From: Aquarana catesbeiana
Lineage: Eukaryota > Chordata > Amphibia > Anura > Ranidae
Length of the DNA stretch: 64,000 bases
Assembly: GCF_042186555.1 (NCBI RefSeq)
Contig: NC_133330.1
Location: 163,354,907 to 163,418,906, forward strand
Reading direction: 5' to 3'
The translations under genes were made by a program, and so were the position numbers. This document shows, in pieces, positions 45,382-58,500 of the stretch. How positions within the stretch are numbered: position 1 is the first letter of the stretch; each line of letters starts with the position of its first letter. Under the pieces are notes generated by a model. It did not search any database, was not told the origin of the DNA, and saw only the letters and a program-made list of their open reading frames with translations.

Positions 45382-46019
45382 CACACACACACACACTTTA
45401 TATATAGGGCTGAGCTGCTTGTTCCTGCTATCACGCATTTTTACATGACTGGATGTTCTGTGGCGGCCGCCTTCTTACACTATACAATGCTGATTTTATT
45501 GTGGATACTTGTAAGTGCAATACTTTTTATTAAATGCAATCCTTGAGAGGTTTTACACTATCTAGCGCTTTTTGTTCTATTTGGATCTGGCTATACGGTC
45601 GCTGTATGGGTGGAGTTCTCTGGATCTGTTCCTGACGTGGTTCCTTTACACATCCCGTCGATGATCTCTACTGGGATTTTTACAACCAGCCTGTATGACC
45701 CTTGGAGTCCAACTTATTGTGGTGGCGGCATACTCACCTGGTAAAGGGATTGGATTCACATTATCTACAGACGAATCACGGAGTTTGCTATTGTGATTAC
45801 TATATAGTCCATCTGAGGGACTGATATTCTTTTGGACTGTTTTATTTTATATTTATACGTCAATACAATTTTTTTGTCTTATTATTTTATATTTATACGT
45901 CAATACAATTTTTTTGTCTTTTGTTATTTTGTGAAAATATCTCAAATTTGAGATGCTGCTTTTTAGTTCGACACTGAATAATTCTTCACATGCGCAGTAT
46001 TATGTTTTAAACATTTTTA
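45382..46019. other. No gene; (AC)n and a 38-bp tandem duplication
   Basis: (AC)n at 45380-45397. ATTTTATATTTATACGTCAA plus CAATTTTTTTGTCTT is repeated in tandem at about 45844 and 45882. The rest resembles the non-coding head of a PLE. Confidence 0.45.
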
Positions 46020-47068
46020 AACATGCACTTCTATACATCTCACTCCCATATTACTTACCGCACCCTACTGCTAACCTCTGGAGATATATCTCATTATCTA
46101 ACTGCACACCCCACACCTAGTACCCTCCCTCCTTTGGCAATAGCTGCAATCCACTCACTAATTTCTTTCACCCTGCTTCCAAGAACCAGCCCTCAACACC
46201 CCCATTTTCATGGGCCCTCTGGAATGCCGACTCTCTGTCTGTAATACGCTCACATCTCTTCATGACCTTTTTATCTCCTATTACTTTAATCAACTTGCCA
46301 TTACTGAAAGAATATTTCGCTCCTGCTGCCATCTCCCATGCTGGCCTCCACTGGACTCGCTTACTCAGACCTAATGGATGAAAAGGAGGTGGAGTTGAAT
46401 TCTTTCTATCTACACTATGAACATTTCAAGTTCTTCCTACACCGCTCTTCTCTATCCCTCTCCTCTTTTGAGACTCACTGTATTCATTTTTATTTTCTCC
46501 AGTCTCTCTGAGGATCGCTGAGATTTATTTGCCTTTTGGACCAGTGTCATGCTTCTCTGCCTGGCTACCCTGCTTTCTCTCCTCTTAAATACACTTTGTC
46601 ATGCTTTGGTGACTGAAAACACCCCTGTCCATGTTAGCAGCTCAGCTACATCTCAACTTAACCTCGCATATTGGACACTCACTCCTACTAACTCTGATGG
46701 CAACATCTTTGACTTCGTATTCTCACACCCCTGCGCTCCATGCAACCTTCTAAACAGCCTCTTTCCTCTGTCTGATCACAAGCTTTCTCGGTGTCCTTGT
46801 CTTTAACTGCCTAACCCTCCAAGCAGCAGACAATTACCCATAAATACTTTTGCCACTCTAACCCTTCTCTTTATTCTTCTACTGAAAATCTCACCCCTGT
46901 CCTTCCTTGGCCACTTTTGTCTACAACAGCTCATGCTCATTCCCCCTTGATGCACTTGCTACCCACTGAAAACAGATTTAGACCCTGACCACTAAAACCC
47001 TGGAAAGCTAATGACACCAGAAGTCTCAAGAGGAACAGCCAAATTCTGGAGCAATTGTGGTGTAAACT

Positions 47069-47596
47069 TTAATCCCTGCAATACATTTTGATCACTTTTA
47101 TGTAAACATCCCTTGTAATAGGAATAAGCATGACAGGTCCTCTTTACAGTGAGATATGGGGTCAATAAAACACCACATCTCACCTCTAGGCTGGGAAGCC
47201 TGAAATAAAAAAAATTAAATAAACCGATCTCAGCTTCCCAGCCGAGGCGGCACCGTTTTTTCTTTTTAGTGCAGAGGCCATACGTGAAGTCATAACATCG
47301 CGCCCAGCCTCCGACGATCATAGAGACTCCGGCGACCATCTGGTTCGCCGGAAATCTCATACGGGGCCGATCACAGCAGTGAGTCAATAGAAGCACCGGA
47401 GGGCGGGGACACATCCCCTCTCGCCTCCCGTAAGAACGATCACGTGACGAAACAGCTGCTATGATCGTTCTTATGGTGTAGGGAATCGCCGGCTCTAAGA
47501 GATGATATCTGAATGATGCCTGTAGCTGCAGGCATCATTCAGATATCCCCGCTCAAAGTTCAGGACGTCATATGACGGCCGGCGGGAAGTGGTTAA
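47069..47596 (-). mobile_element. TTAA element (528 bp) inserted in the LINE
   Basis: TTAA at 47069-47072 and 47593-47596. The right end read on the minus strand (TTAACCACTTCCCGCCGGCC), followed by the hairpin pair ATATCTGAATGATGCCTG, matches the 10508-11017 family. Non-coding. LINE sequence continues on both sides. Confidence 0.75.
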
Positions 47597-47965
47597 TCTA
47601 CCCTGTTGATCACCACATTCAATACTTTCCTTTTTTTTTAAGCCTATTATACTACAGAGGAGGTTAATAAACTCTTTTCAGACATTCATCTAGCCACCTG
47701 TCCCCTTGACCCTGGGTTGCTCACAACTACTTCAGTCACCCTTCTGCTGTAGTCTATGCACTCTAATATCTTCAATTTCTCCCTCTTTACTGGCACCTTC
47801 CCCTCCCTTAAAACCAGCCTGGACACCTTAAACCCCCATCTCCTATTTACAAACCAGAGCCACTACCCCACTGACAACGTTCTTCTGGAGCCCTTACCGC
47901 CTGGCTTTCACCCTCAACGGCTTACTGACTGCTAAACCAAATGGCTATTACTTCTAATACTTATT

Positions 47966-48644
47966 CCCCGTACACATGATTGGACTTTGCGACAACAAAA
48001 CCGTGGAATTTTGTTGGCTCCAAATTATCTTGCATACACACGGTCACACAAATGTTGGCCAACAATTTTGAACGTAGTGACGTACTACTGTTTTTTCAGC
48101 TCTTTAGCGCCACCTTTTGGGATCCTTCTGCTAATTTCCTGTTGGTAGAAGTTTGGTGAATGTTGATTTGTGCTTTTCTTTTTGCGTTTTTTATTTTGCG
48201 CTATTATTATTATTGATATCACTTGAAATCACTTGAAAAAAAAAAGCCTTTGAAAATTTGTTTGCAATAACTCCATCAGTATCACTAGCAAAGCAGCTTC
48301 ATTATTATCCCATTAAAGAAGAAGAGAATTGTGCATTGCATTTTGAGATTTCCCAATTTGCCACGTCACAATCGTTAATTCTCCATTACGAACGCTAGTT
48401 TACAAGACTGGCCGCTTCTGCTTTGAGCATGCGTGGACTTTTGTGCAACAGACTTGTGTACACACGATCGGAAAGTCCAACAACAAAAATTTGTTGGTGG
48501 AAAATTTGAGAACCCGCTAGCCAACATTTGTTGGCGGAAAGTCCGACAAGAAACGTTCGATGGAGCATACACATGGTTGGGCTTTCCGCCAACAAGCTCA
48601 CATCCAACATTTGTTGTCGGGAAATCCGATCGTGTGTACGGGGC
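47966..48644 (+). mobile_element. Inverted-repeat DNA element inserted in the LINE
   Basis: Ends CCCCGTACACATGATTGGAC and, inverted, CCCCGTACACACGATCGGA. Internal repeats of the CCAACATTTGTTG type occur. LINE coding sequence resumes at about 48645 (GACTTTCCTTCTGCC). The superfamily is unclear because the target duplication is not clean. Confidence 0.7.
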
Positions 48645-49346
48645 TTTAGACTTTCCTTCTGCCTTTGCTACCATGCACTCCTCCTTGAAAAAGTCTACTA
48701 CCTTGGTCTTCAAGATTCTAATCTTTCCTGGTTCTCCACCTACCTATTGAAGTATTCTTTTAGCGTTGCCTAATGCTCTTTTTCTTGCTCTCCTCTTCCT
48801 CTTTCCATAGGGGTCGCCTACAGCTCTGTCCTCAGATCCCTTTTATTCTCTATCTAGACCACCTCCTTCGGTCACTTGATAACCTCCCATGATTTCCAAT
48901 ACCACCTCTTTGCTGATGACAGCTAAATCTCTGTACTCCTCACCCCCACCCCTTCAGGCTCCTCTCCCATCCAACGGATATATCAGTATGGATGTCACAC
49001 TACTTCCTAAAATAACATTTTCCTAAAACTGAGCTCTTATTATGGTCTTCTTCCTCACACCCTCTCCCCTATTTTTCTATCAAGATCAGTAATAGAACTA
49101 TCAGTCCCTCTCCTCATGACAAGGTGCTAGATGAAAGCCTAGACACTGACCTGTCCTTTTAGCCCCAAATCCAATTACTATCCAAATCTTGCAGAGTTCA
49201 CCCATGTAACCCTTTCCAAAATATACCCCCTAACCAATAAAGCCACCAAGCTCCTAATTAATTCCCTTGTTATCTCTCGCCTCAACTGTCACAACTTCTT
49301 CCACATTGTACTACTTCTACACAGGCTATTTTTCTTCAGTCTATTA

Positions 49347-49844
49347 TTAAGTGTTACTAAACCCAGAACCTGCATTCACTATATCTGGTCTCCCACAGAA
49401 CATAGAAATGCAATTATTTTAGTAAATATAAACTGATAAATACCCTTTCTCATCAGCAGTATATAGCAGTCTTGTGACATCTATCAGTTCCTAGTAAAGC
49501 TTGTAGGAGGAGTTTTCATTCTCCCCTGATCCTCTGTCTTGACATGTCTGGGCAGTGCTGATTGGCCTTGATCACCCTTCCCAAGAAAAAAAAAAAAAAA
49601 AAAAACTCTAGCAATACACACCAAACTGAGCATGTGTAGCCCGTCCACTGGCTCTGTAAACATCATGTTTTTTTTTTGTTTTTTTTGAGACAGAGAGAGA
49701 AGAGGAGGATCAGAGAAACCGGATCAAACAGCCTTTATACACAATGCAGAGGATTAATTCCTTAGGTTCCACAATGAGTACAACAAGCACGCTTTACTGC
49801 ATATACACACGGATTTTACTGTTGTGGGTTTAGTAACACTTTAA
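49347..49844 (+). mobile_element. TTAA element (498 bp) inserted in the LINE
   Basis: TTAA at 49347-49350 and 49841-49844. The ends AGTGTTACTAAACCCA and TGGGTTTAGTAACACT are 16-bp perfect inverted repeats. Non-coding, with a poly-A run at about 49586-49605. Confidence 0.85.
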
Positions 49845-49945
49845 TGATGCTGCCAGACTCATTTACCTTACCAATCGCTTAGCATCCACCATCCCATTCT
49901 GCCAGTCCCTGCACTGGCTCAGTGAAGTGTTACAGCTCCTGATGT

Positions 49946-50426
49946 TACGAACAATTTAGGCACAAAGAAAACTTTCCTATATGTGTCACAATGTCATATC
50001 GAAGAGGAAAAAAGCTCTCCAGAATCGTAAAGCAAACTTTCACTTTGAGCTTTACCATTTTATGTTACATAAAAATCACAAGTATGCAATATCCATTTAA
50101 ATTATATTGTAGAGTAATTATCTGGGGTTGTGCAAATTATGTAACACTTGCTTTGAGAATAATTATAATGAAGTGTCTTGTTTTGTATTTTTTTCTTATT
50201 TCTATCAAATTAAAACCTAAAAAAACAAAAAAAAAACAAAAAAAAAAACCATGTAACCAAACCTATTGCCAAATTTAGGCTTTGTGCCGCCCCCCAAAAA
50301 AAGAAAAGGTGCATAATAGTTTATGGTAGCCTACAAAACCTAATCTACTAATACCATCATAATATTCAAAGTTAACTTACAAAAGCTAAATCTACCATTG
50401 CTCCATTGCATATGTCAGTGGCCACC
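49946..50426. other. No gene seen
   Basis: AT-rich DNA with A-rich runs near 50217-50250. No coding homology or clear repeat end was found. Confidence 0.5.
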
Positions 50427-50905
50427 TACAGTGGGCAAAATAATTATGATCACCTGCAGATTTTGTAAGTTTGCCCACTTACAAAGAAATGAAGGGTCTA
50501 TTAATTTTTATCATAGGTGTATTTTAAATGATAGAGACAGAATATCAACCAAAAATCCAGGAAAAAAAAACACACAATACAAATGTTATAAAACGAGTTG
50601 CAGTTCAGTGAGTAAAAAAGGTATTTGATCCCCTGCCAACCAATAATAATTCTGGCTCCCACAGACTGGCTACAGTATGTGCTCATTTGGTACACAAATT
50701 AGTATTGTTAATTTAAGAAGGTACTCCTGAAAACAACTTGTTATGTGTATAAAAAGACACTGCTTCACTAAGGCCACATACTGCTCACTGACTGTCTTTT
50801 GCAGACCCATGTGGGAGCATATAATTCTTAATTGCACCCACACACATCTAGGACCTGCACGTGTATTTATGCATGCTAACCATAGTACCATGCATTTTAG
50901 CATGG
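50427..50905 (+). mobile_element. Tc1-like transposon left-end fragment
   Basis: Begins ACAGTGGGCAAAATAATTAT, similar to the CAGTGGGGCAAAAAAGTATT end seen inverted at 20005-20023. It continues with the 5' non-coding region (ATTTGATCCCCTGCCAACCA, CTCCCACAGACTGG) known from such elements. No transposase remains. Confidence 0.65.
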
Positions 50906-52527
50906 CAAGATTTTAAAAATTGTGTTGGTTCCTTTTTGAAAAATGTGATGCGCAGGAACGAGCAAGAGGGGGTGTGCACTTGAATGCACCTCCTGGTGTG
51001 CCCCGAGATTGTGCACAGCTCTAAAGGGTGCCTTGACTCAAAAAGGTTGAGAAACTTACAATTAATAGGTGGCCAGCAGTTTCTGAAATGCTGAAACCTC
51101 CCATTTCCACATTCAAATCAGACCACACACCTTCCCTATTCTAATGTTTGGTCAACCATTGACACAGACTGGCTATGTATGTTTTATGTACTGAATCACA
51201 GTCACATAATCAGCCAATTGGCTATTTGTTCTAACAAGCAAACATACAAAATAAAGTAAAGAAAAGTCACGTGACCAGCAACGTAACGCATAGGAGGAGT
51301 CGGTGACATCACTTTCGGTGACGGCCGAGACCAGGAAGTAGGGATTTTATTGATACTGCTTGTTTTTAACCTAGATGTAATGTGTTTTGTTTTAATAAAA
51401 CCTATTCTTCTGTGAAATTACTACACTATGTAGTTATTACTTGTCTTTTATTGCTTGTGAATGGAGGATATCCAATACAGCACAGCGGATAGTTATTCAT
51501 GGGTTTATGCTATAAGGAGAGGAGAGTGGAATGTGATTTCCCATAAAGAATCTATATATAAAAGCTTTGTCAGACCAGCTGTGGATTTCGATGCAAGAGA
51601 AGAGAATGGAACATGAATGGCTGCTAAGGATATGTATACCAAAGCACCACTAGACCTGTTGTGGTCTTTGTTTAAGGTGAGTTGCTAGGGAACACCCCTG
51701 GTGGATACCTGGATGGTGGGAGCAACTGTGTTCACAACTTTCAAGAACAGTTTTTTGAGCATGTGATCTTTACATCTCACGTTTTGATGCACAAGCACTT
51801 TATTATTTGGGACTTATTTTAATATTTTTTATGTAATCAGATGAATATCTGGTTTTGATTCAAGCAATTTATCACCGTTTCACAAATGATCGCATATTAC
51901 TGTATTTTTTGTATTTTGGCATTAGGGTTTGTCATTTATGCGTATTTGTCTATTTTTGCTAATTAGTGCACTTTATCACTGTTTCACATATCGCATATTA
52001 CTGCAATTTTTGTTTTGTGTTTTTTTGAAATTATGGATAGGCATTCATGCATATTTGTCTATTTTTGCTGCATAGCTTCTTGAATTAGCGCACCATTTTT
52101 TTGTTATTATTATTTGTGTGAGAGTTTTGAGGTCACTTGCTAATGGTTGCAGCTTTTTCATGTCTATTTTTAGGGCGATTTATTATTCTTTGGTTTTTAT
52201 TGCGTACATTTGTTTTGGTTGGCTGTGAGGTCCATAGCACCGCACAAGTACTTCATATTTAATTTACACAAAATAAAGTGGTCGCTGTTCTTATTCTTGT
52301 TAAGAATTTGAATTTAACTGCATTTTAATTTAATTTTGTACTTGGCTTAATAGTTCAAGGGGAAATAAATTCAGGAAGTGAAAAAAAAGCCCTCATCTGA
52401 ATTTTGGATTGTATATCCCCACCATGTCATACTGCATGTGAAACTTTCAAATACATAAAAAAACCACTAACGGCAGATTCTAACAGTCCTAAACATCCAC
52501 ACAGCAAAGCAATGTCAGGGGACTTAC
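50906..52527. other. Intronic DNA with PLE-like and internally duplicated sequence
   Basis: Downstream of FIRRM exon F. An imperfect duplication of about 110 bp sits at about 51868-52075 (CACTGTTTCACA / GCATATTACTG, then TATTTGTCTATTTTTGCT, twice). No exon of FIRRM or other gene was recognised. Confidence 0.45.
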
Positions 52528-52579
52528 CAAATTAGCTATAACTGTAATATGGTGAGCACACAGGTCTGTGGTTCCATAC
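52528..52579 (-). CDS. FIRRM: FIRRM exon F
   Basis: 52 bp between acceptor AATTCAG and donor GTAAGT on the minus strand. One base completes Arg, then 17 codons read YGTTDLCAHHITVIANL, ending in phase 0. It is separated from exon E by a 126-bp intron. This is the last FIRRM exon I can recognise. The expected next block (CPGECYQL-like) is not visible further left. Confidence 0.87.
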
Positions 52580-55500
52580 CTGAATTATTTTAAAAACAAA
52601 AAAGTATAAGAATATATTTACTCACACCTAATTTATGTTTTAACTTTCTGCACATACTTTGCATTTTTATGTTATCAATGTCGGACACTGTAAGAAGGAT
52701 CTTACCGAGCTAAGAAACACCATACATCTATAGCCAGTAGAGATTCCATCATTCTGTAACTGATAACAGCATTCAACAGAGAACACTCCTAAAACACAAA
52801 TAAAGTACTTTGTTGATCTGTATATTTTTGGTGTTCATTTTTTTCAGGTGCTGCACGGAACATGAAGATCACACTCACCAACTCTGAAAAGCACACTGGA
52901 GGTAGTAACACAATGAAGGCACAAAGGTGAATGCAAGTATATTGATAAAATGAAATGTTTACTGTAGATTGCGCATTAGCAAAGGTTTCCTTCATATTAA
53001 CTGGAAAGGAGATTTCTGGAGAACATAGGGCAAAGCTCTGGAACACGGCTTTAAATATAGGCATCCTAAGGAAAGAAAAGAAAAAAACACCTTAAAAAAA
53101 AAAGTATGACTAAAAAAACGTTTTAAAGGAAGGATTAAAATGATTATGAAAAAATAAGTTTTTCATAATGATAAATAAGTACAGCAAGTCAAAAACAAAA
53201 GAGGCAAAGAGGAAGAAAACTTAGGTTAAAACAAAGGAGGAATAAATGATGAACAAACACACAAAAAAATTCTTTCAATTCTCCTACAATGTCTTTATTA
53301 GTCTGAAATTTCTGCAATTCTATTGTAAAAACATCAATGGGCACTTATATATAAAAAGCAGTATGGTCTTACTGCAGCCATACTGCAGTTTCAAATTAAA
53401 AAAACAAAAAAACAAAAAGGGTCATTCTTAAGGCACAGAGATGTACCTTACAAATGTTCTTAGCACTTTGCTTGCTTTGAGACTTCATAGCAAGTGAAAC
53501 CTCATTCATATTGGTCAATGAAGGAAAGAAACAAGTGTTAGGAGGAGGACAGAGGTAGATGAAGGAATCGCCCCTGCCGAGACATTGCATTCTGACGAAG
53601 GCACTGCAGCTAATAGATAAAAATGTTCCTTCTAATGAGCAGGGACTGCCACACACTGATCAAAATTTGTCGGGTCCCGGCTGAATTTTGATCAGTGTTT
53701 GGCCAGCTTTAGAGCGATTCACATAGGAGGCCTTTATCATTTGTACACAAATTGCTTTTGTGTATCCCAGTAGCAACAGGCTTTACCTCTTGGCACCGAC
53801 GGCATGCAAATATGTTGCCTCTCGGTGGGTGGGCCTGGGCACTGAGCGGCCACATATTTGCGTGTAACTTTGCAAAACCAACTGTGCCAAGTGCACGCGC
53901 CCAGCCCACTCCTGGTACGGTTACTGGCGGCTAACGGAAAGATCCCGTTCACTGCTTGGGATCGGGAGCTTTCCAAACATGTGACAGCCGATCACAGTTG
54001 TCACATGATCATAAACCACGCCACCCGGGATTTAAAACCCCAAAAGGGCGGGGAGGTGCCGGTTCCAAGGGGTTAAAGCATTTGTTACCCCATATTCCTG
54101 ATACAGTTGTGCTCATAAGTTTACATACCCTGGTAGAATTGATGATGTCTCAGTCATTTTTTAGAGAATATGAATGAGAACACAAAAACATGTTTCACTC
54201 ATGGTTAGCGTTTGGCTGAAACCATGTATTATCAATCAACTGTGTTTACTCTTAAATCATAATCACAATAGAAATTACCCAAATGACCCTTATCAAAAGT
54301 TTACATACCCTGGTGATTTTGGCCTGATAACATACACACAAGCTGACACAAAGAGGATTGAATGGATATTAAAGGTAACCATCCTCACATGTGATTTGTT
54401 TTCTTGTAATAGGTGTGAGTGTGTGTGTATATAAAAGGTCAGTGAGTTTCTGGACTTTCTTTGACAGACCCTTGCATCTTCCATCCAGTGCTGCACTGAC
54501 GTTTCTGGATTCTTACTCATGGGGAAAGCAAAAGAATTGTCAAAGGATCTGCGGGAAAGGGTAGTTGAACTGTATAAAATAGGAAAGGGATATAAAAAGA
54601 TATCCAAGGAATTGAGAATGCCAATCAGCAGTGTTCAAACTCTAATCAAGAAGTGGAAAAAGAGGGGTTCTGCTGAAACCAAACCACGGTCAGGTAGATC
54701 AACTAAAATTTCAGCCACAACTGCCAGGAAAATTGTTCGGGATGCAAAGAAAAACCCACTAACTTCAGGTGAAATACAGGACTCTCTGAAAACATGTGGT
54801 GTGGCTGTTTCAAGATGCACAATAAAGAGGCACTTGAAGAAAGATGGGCTGCATGGTTGAGTCGCCAGAAGAAAGCCATTACTACGCATATGCCACAAAG
54901 TATCCTGCTTACAATACACCAAACAGTACAGAAACAAGCCTCAAACCTTCTGGCACAAAGTCATTTCGAGTGATGAGACCAAAATTGAGCTTTTTTGCCA
55001 CAACCATAAACACTACATTTGGAGAGGAGTCAACAAGGCCTATGATGAAAGGTGCACCATTCCTACTGTAAAACACAGAGGTGGATCGCTGATGTTTTGG
55101 GGATGTGTGAGCTACAAAGGCACAGGAAATTTGGTCAAAAGTGATGGCAAGATGAATGCAGTATTTTATTAAAAAATGTTGGAGGAACATTTGCATTTAT
55201 CAGCCAGGAAGCTACGCTTGGGACGTACTTGGACATTCCAGCATGACAATGATCCAAAACACAAGGCCAAGTTGATCCGTTATTGGCTATAGCAGAATAA
55301 AGTGAAGGTTCTGGAGTGGCCGTCTCAGTCTCCTGACCTCAATATCATTGAGCCACTCTGGGGAGATCTCAAACGTGCAGTTCATGCAAGACAACCCAAG
55401 AATTTACAGGAACTGGAGGCTTTTTGCCATGAGGAATGGCTTTACCATCTGAAAAGATAAAGAGCCTCATCCACAAATGCCAAAAAAAACTTCAAGCTGT

Positions 55501-58500
55501 CATTGATGTTAAATCAATATTTATGGTGCAAATGTTATTGGAATATCATCAAAAAGTTATTTTATTTTAGTAATTCAATTCAAAAATTGAAACTTATTTT
55601 CTATAGATGTGTTACACACAGAGTGATAGATTTCAAGCATTCTTTTGCTTAATTTTGACGATTATGGCATACAGCTAACGAAAACCCAAAATTCAGTATC
55701 TCAGAAAATTTGAATATTACATAAGACCAATAAAAAAAAAAAAAAAAAAGATTTTTAATACAGAAGTATTGGCTTGCTGAAAAGTATGTCCATGTACAGT
55801 ATAGTATGCACTCAATACTTGGTCGGGGCTCCTTTTGCATGAACTACTGCATCAACGCGGCGTGGCATAGAGGCGATCAGTCTGTGGCACTGCTGAGGTG
55901 TTATGGAAGCCTAGATTGCTTTGCTGTGTTTATCCCATCCAACACAGTGTTGAATGTGTGTTTACCCACTTGCCGACTGCACACTGTAGCTTTAATGCAC
56001 AGAATTTGCTTTTACGGGTTGGGGCGTGCCGGCTGTGCTGTGATAAGTCATAGCACAAGCCGATCAGCGCGTGTCGGCCAGTTGATGACCGTCGGCACCC
56101 ACTGATCGGCAAGGAGGAAGACAAGACAGAGCTCGGTCAATGGTTACAACACAGAGCTCTGTCCTGTCAGAGGGGATGTGCTGGAGATGGGTCCCGGGCA
56201 TGTTTGAAATCCCACATACCCGATCCCCCCAGGAAGACACTGGACACGGCTAATCACAGGCAGTGAGGTTTTCAGCTGCACAGATTGGGAAATGTCTCCC
56301 TGCCTGTGATTAGCCATGTCCAGTGTCTGCCTCCTGGTGGGATTGGGCATGTGGGATTTCGAACACTCCCAAGCCCATCTCTAATGAACACTGGCTAGGC
56401 ACACATTTAACCCTTTGATTGCCCTAGATGTTTAACCCCTTCCCAGCCAGTGTCATTAGTACAGTGACAGTGTATCTTTTAGCTCTGAGCAGTGTCAGTG
56501 TCAGATTTCCACCATTCTACTTTTTGTTTAGAGTGCAAAAAATAAAAAACCCAGTGGTGATCAAATACTATCAAAAGAAAGCTCTATTTGTGATATAAAT
56601 TTTATTTCTGCACAGCGTTGCATGGCCACGCAATTGTCAGTTAAAATAACGCAGTGCCGTATACCAAAAAATGGCCTGGTCATGGGGGGGCAAATCTTCC
56701 GGAGGTGGCTTTAGAAAAGCAGCAATGATATCCCTTTTTATTTCTAGAATGCTCAGTCTAATGGGGTTTCTAAAATTCTGATATTATAAATCCCTATTTA
56801 AATGATGGTATTGTATTATTTTCAATGTTACCTTTGTTTTTCCTCTGGAGGCTTGTTGCTGGAGCACCACAAAATTTGCACATCTTCTGGTAGAGTTGGA
56901 AGTTTATCCAAAATGTTTATTAGAAGCAGACATTTGGGGAACTGTTGTTCTCGTGGAAGTTCTGATTATGAGGATGGAATAATGTTAAGTAAAGACTGGA
57001 CACAAAAACACCTACAATGGGGCACTATTCCTTCCACTGACACCAATGATAGGACACTGTTCCTCCTTACTGACAACAATGGTGCACAATTCTTCCCACT
57101 GACACCAATGATGGGGCAATACTCCTCCCCACTGACAACAATGGTGTACAATTCTTCGCAGCAACAGCACTTCTTCCCACCAATGATGGGGTACTATTTC
57201 CCCCAATGACACCAATGATGGATCACTATTCCTCCTGCATTTGACCATGGATGCTATGCAAATTTTCTTATTCCCACTCACCACCCACAGCCTGAGGTGG
57301 TTTTGTTTACTCCCGCATTGTTTACTCCCACTGATGCTTTGAAAACTTTCTACTCCCACTAGCAACAATCTTGTCCCCTAAAGACTGAAGGACAGTAATC
57401 TGGCCCTTTGTTTAGAAAGCTTGGGAAACCCTATTCTAAAGCATCATTCTTTATACAGTAACAAGCATTCATACCTTGGGATTCATTAAGAACCGAGTCC
57501 ATAAAAGGCCTGAAGGATAAAAGCTGGACAATGAGAAGATCAATAGCCACAAGAAATACATTCGCAATCTCATCCTGATGAATATCTGAAATAGGCACAG
57601 CATATAGACTTGGCGGAAACATGCTAAGAAAAAAAAAAAAAAAAAGATAGTTACATAGTTAATCTAGTTGAAAAAAAAGTCCATCCAGTTCAAGCAACAG
57701 AGAAAAAAAAAAACACACACACACACAAACACACACACACTATACACTATCCAATACCTACAGTTGATCCAGAGGAAGGCGAAAAAAAAACAAAAAAAAA
57801 AAAAAACAAAAGCATGATCCAATTTGCTCCAGTGGGGTGAAAAAAAATTCCTTCCTGACTCTCAAGAGGCTATTTCCCTGGATCAGTTTTACATATAAAT
57901 ATTAGTATCCGATTCTATTATGCACATTTAGGAAAGAATTCAGGCCTTTTTAAAAACAATCTACTGAGCTTACCAGAACCAGCTCTTCAGGGAGTCTATT
58001 TCACATTTCCACAGCTCTTACTGTAATGAAGTCTTTCCACATTTGGATTAAATCTCTTATCCTCCAGACGTAAAGAGTGCCCCCCTTGTCCTCTGTCCAA
58101 GTTCACTATATGAACCACTTACTGTATGCATTTATACATGTTGATCATTTCTCCCCTTAATCTCCTTCTCAAGAGAGAATTCAAGGGCAATCTTTCCTCA
58201 TAGCTGAGCTCCTCCATGCCTCTTATCAGTTTGGTTGCCCTTCTCTGCAATTTCTCCAGTTCCCCAATATTCTCTCTCTAAACTGGTACAAAAAAACTGA
58301 ACTGCATATTCTAGATGAGGTGCTACTAATGATTTGTACAGGGGAAAAATTATGTCTCTCTCTCTGGAGTCTTTACCCCTCTTAATACAAGAAAAAATTT
58401 TGCTTGCTTTGGAAACTTCAGCTTGGCATCGCATGCTATTTTTATGCCTATGATCTAAACTTGGCTTCGCATGCTATTTTTATGTTTATGATCTAACAGA

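Larger units (their letters stand above)
46020..49945 (+). pseudogene. L2-like LINE (endonuclease and RT), highly decayed, three insertions
   Basis: Conceptual reading shows endonuclease motifs (ALWNADSLCNTLTSLHDLF at about 46215; NLAYWTLTPTNSDGNIFDFV then SDHK at about 46640-46790). RT pieces follow: PSAFATMHSSLLEKV (about 48655), FADDS-type motif C (about 48912), and the distal AARLIYLTNRLAS at about 49850. The order matches an L2/CR1-clade single-ORF polyprotein that retrotransposes by target-primed RT. It is interrupted at 47069-47596, 47966-48644 and 49347-49844 by DNA elements and has many stops. Confidence 0.75.

Noticed and set aside
52879..53065. FIRRM exon D ending early at ACA|GTAAAC (about 52963)
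   Set aside because: The longer exon ending at GTGAGT keeps the conserved YQYTCIHLCAF block and gives the right phase for exon E.
56802..57209. 135-codon plus-strand open frame
   Set aside because: It is antisense to FIRRM exon C and runs into an ACTGACACCAATGATG-type tandem repeat.
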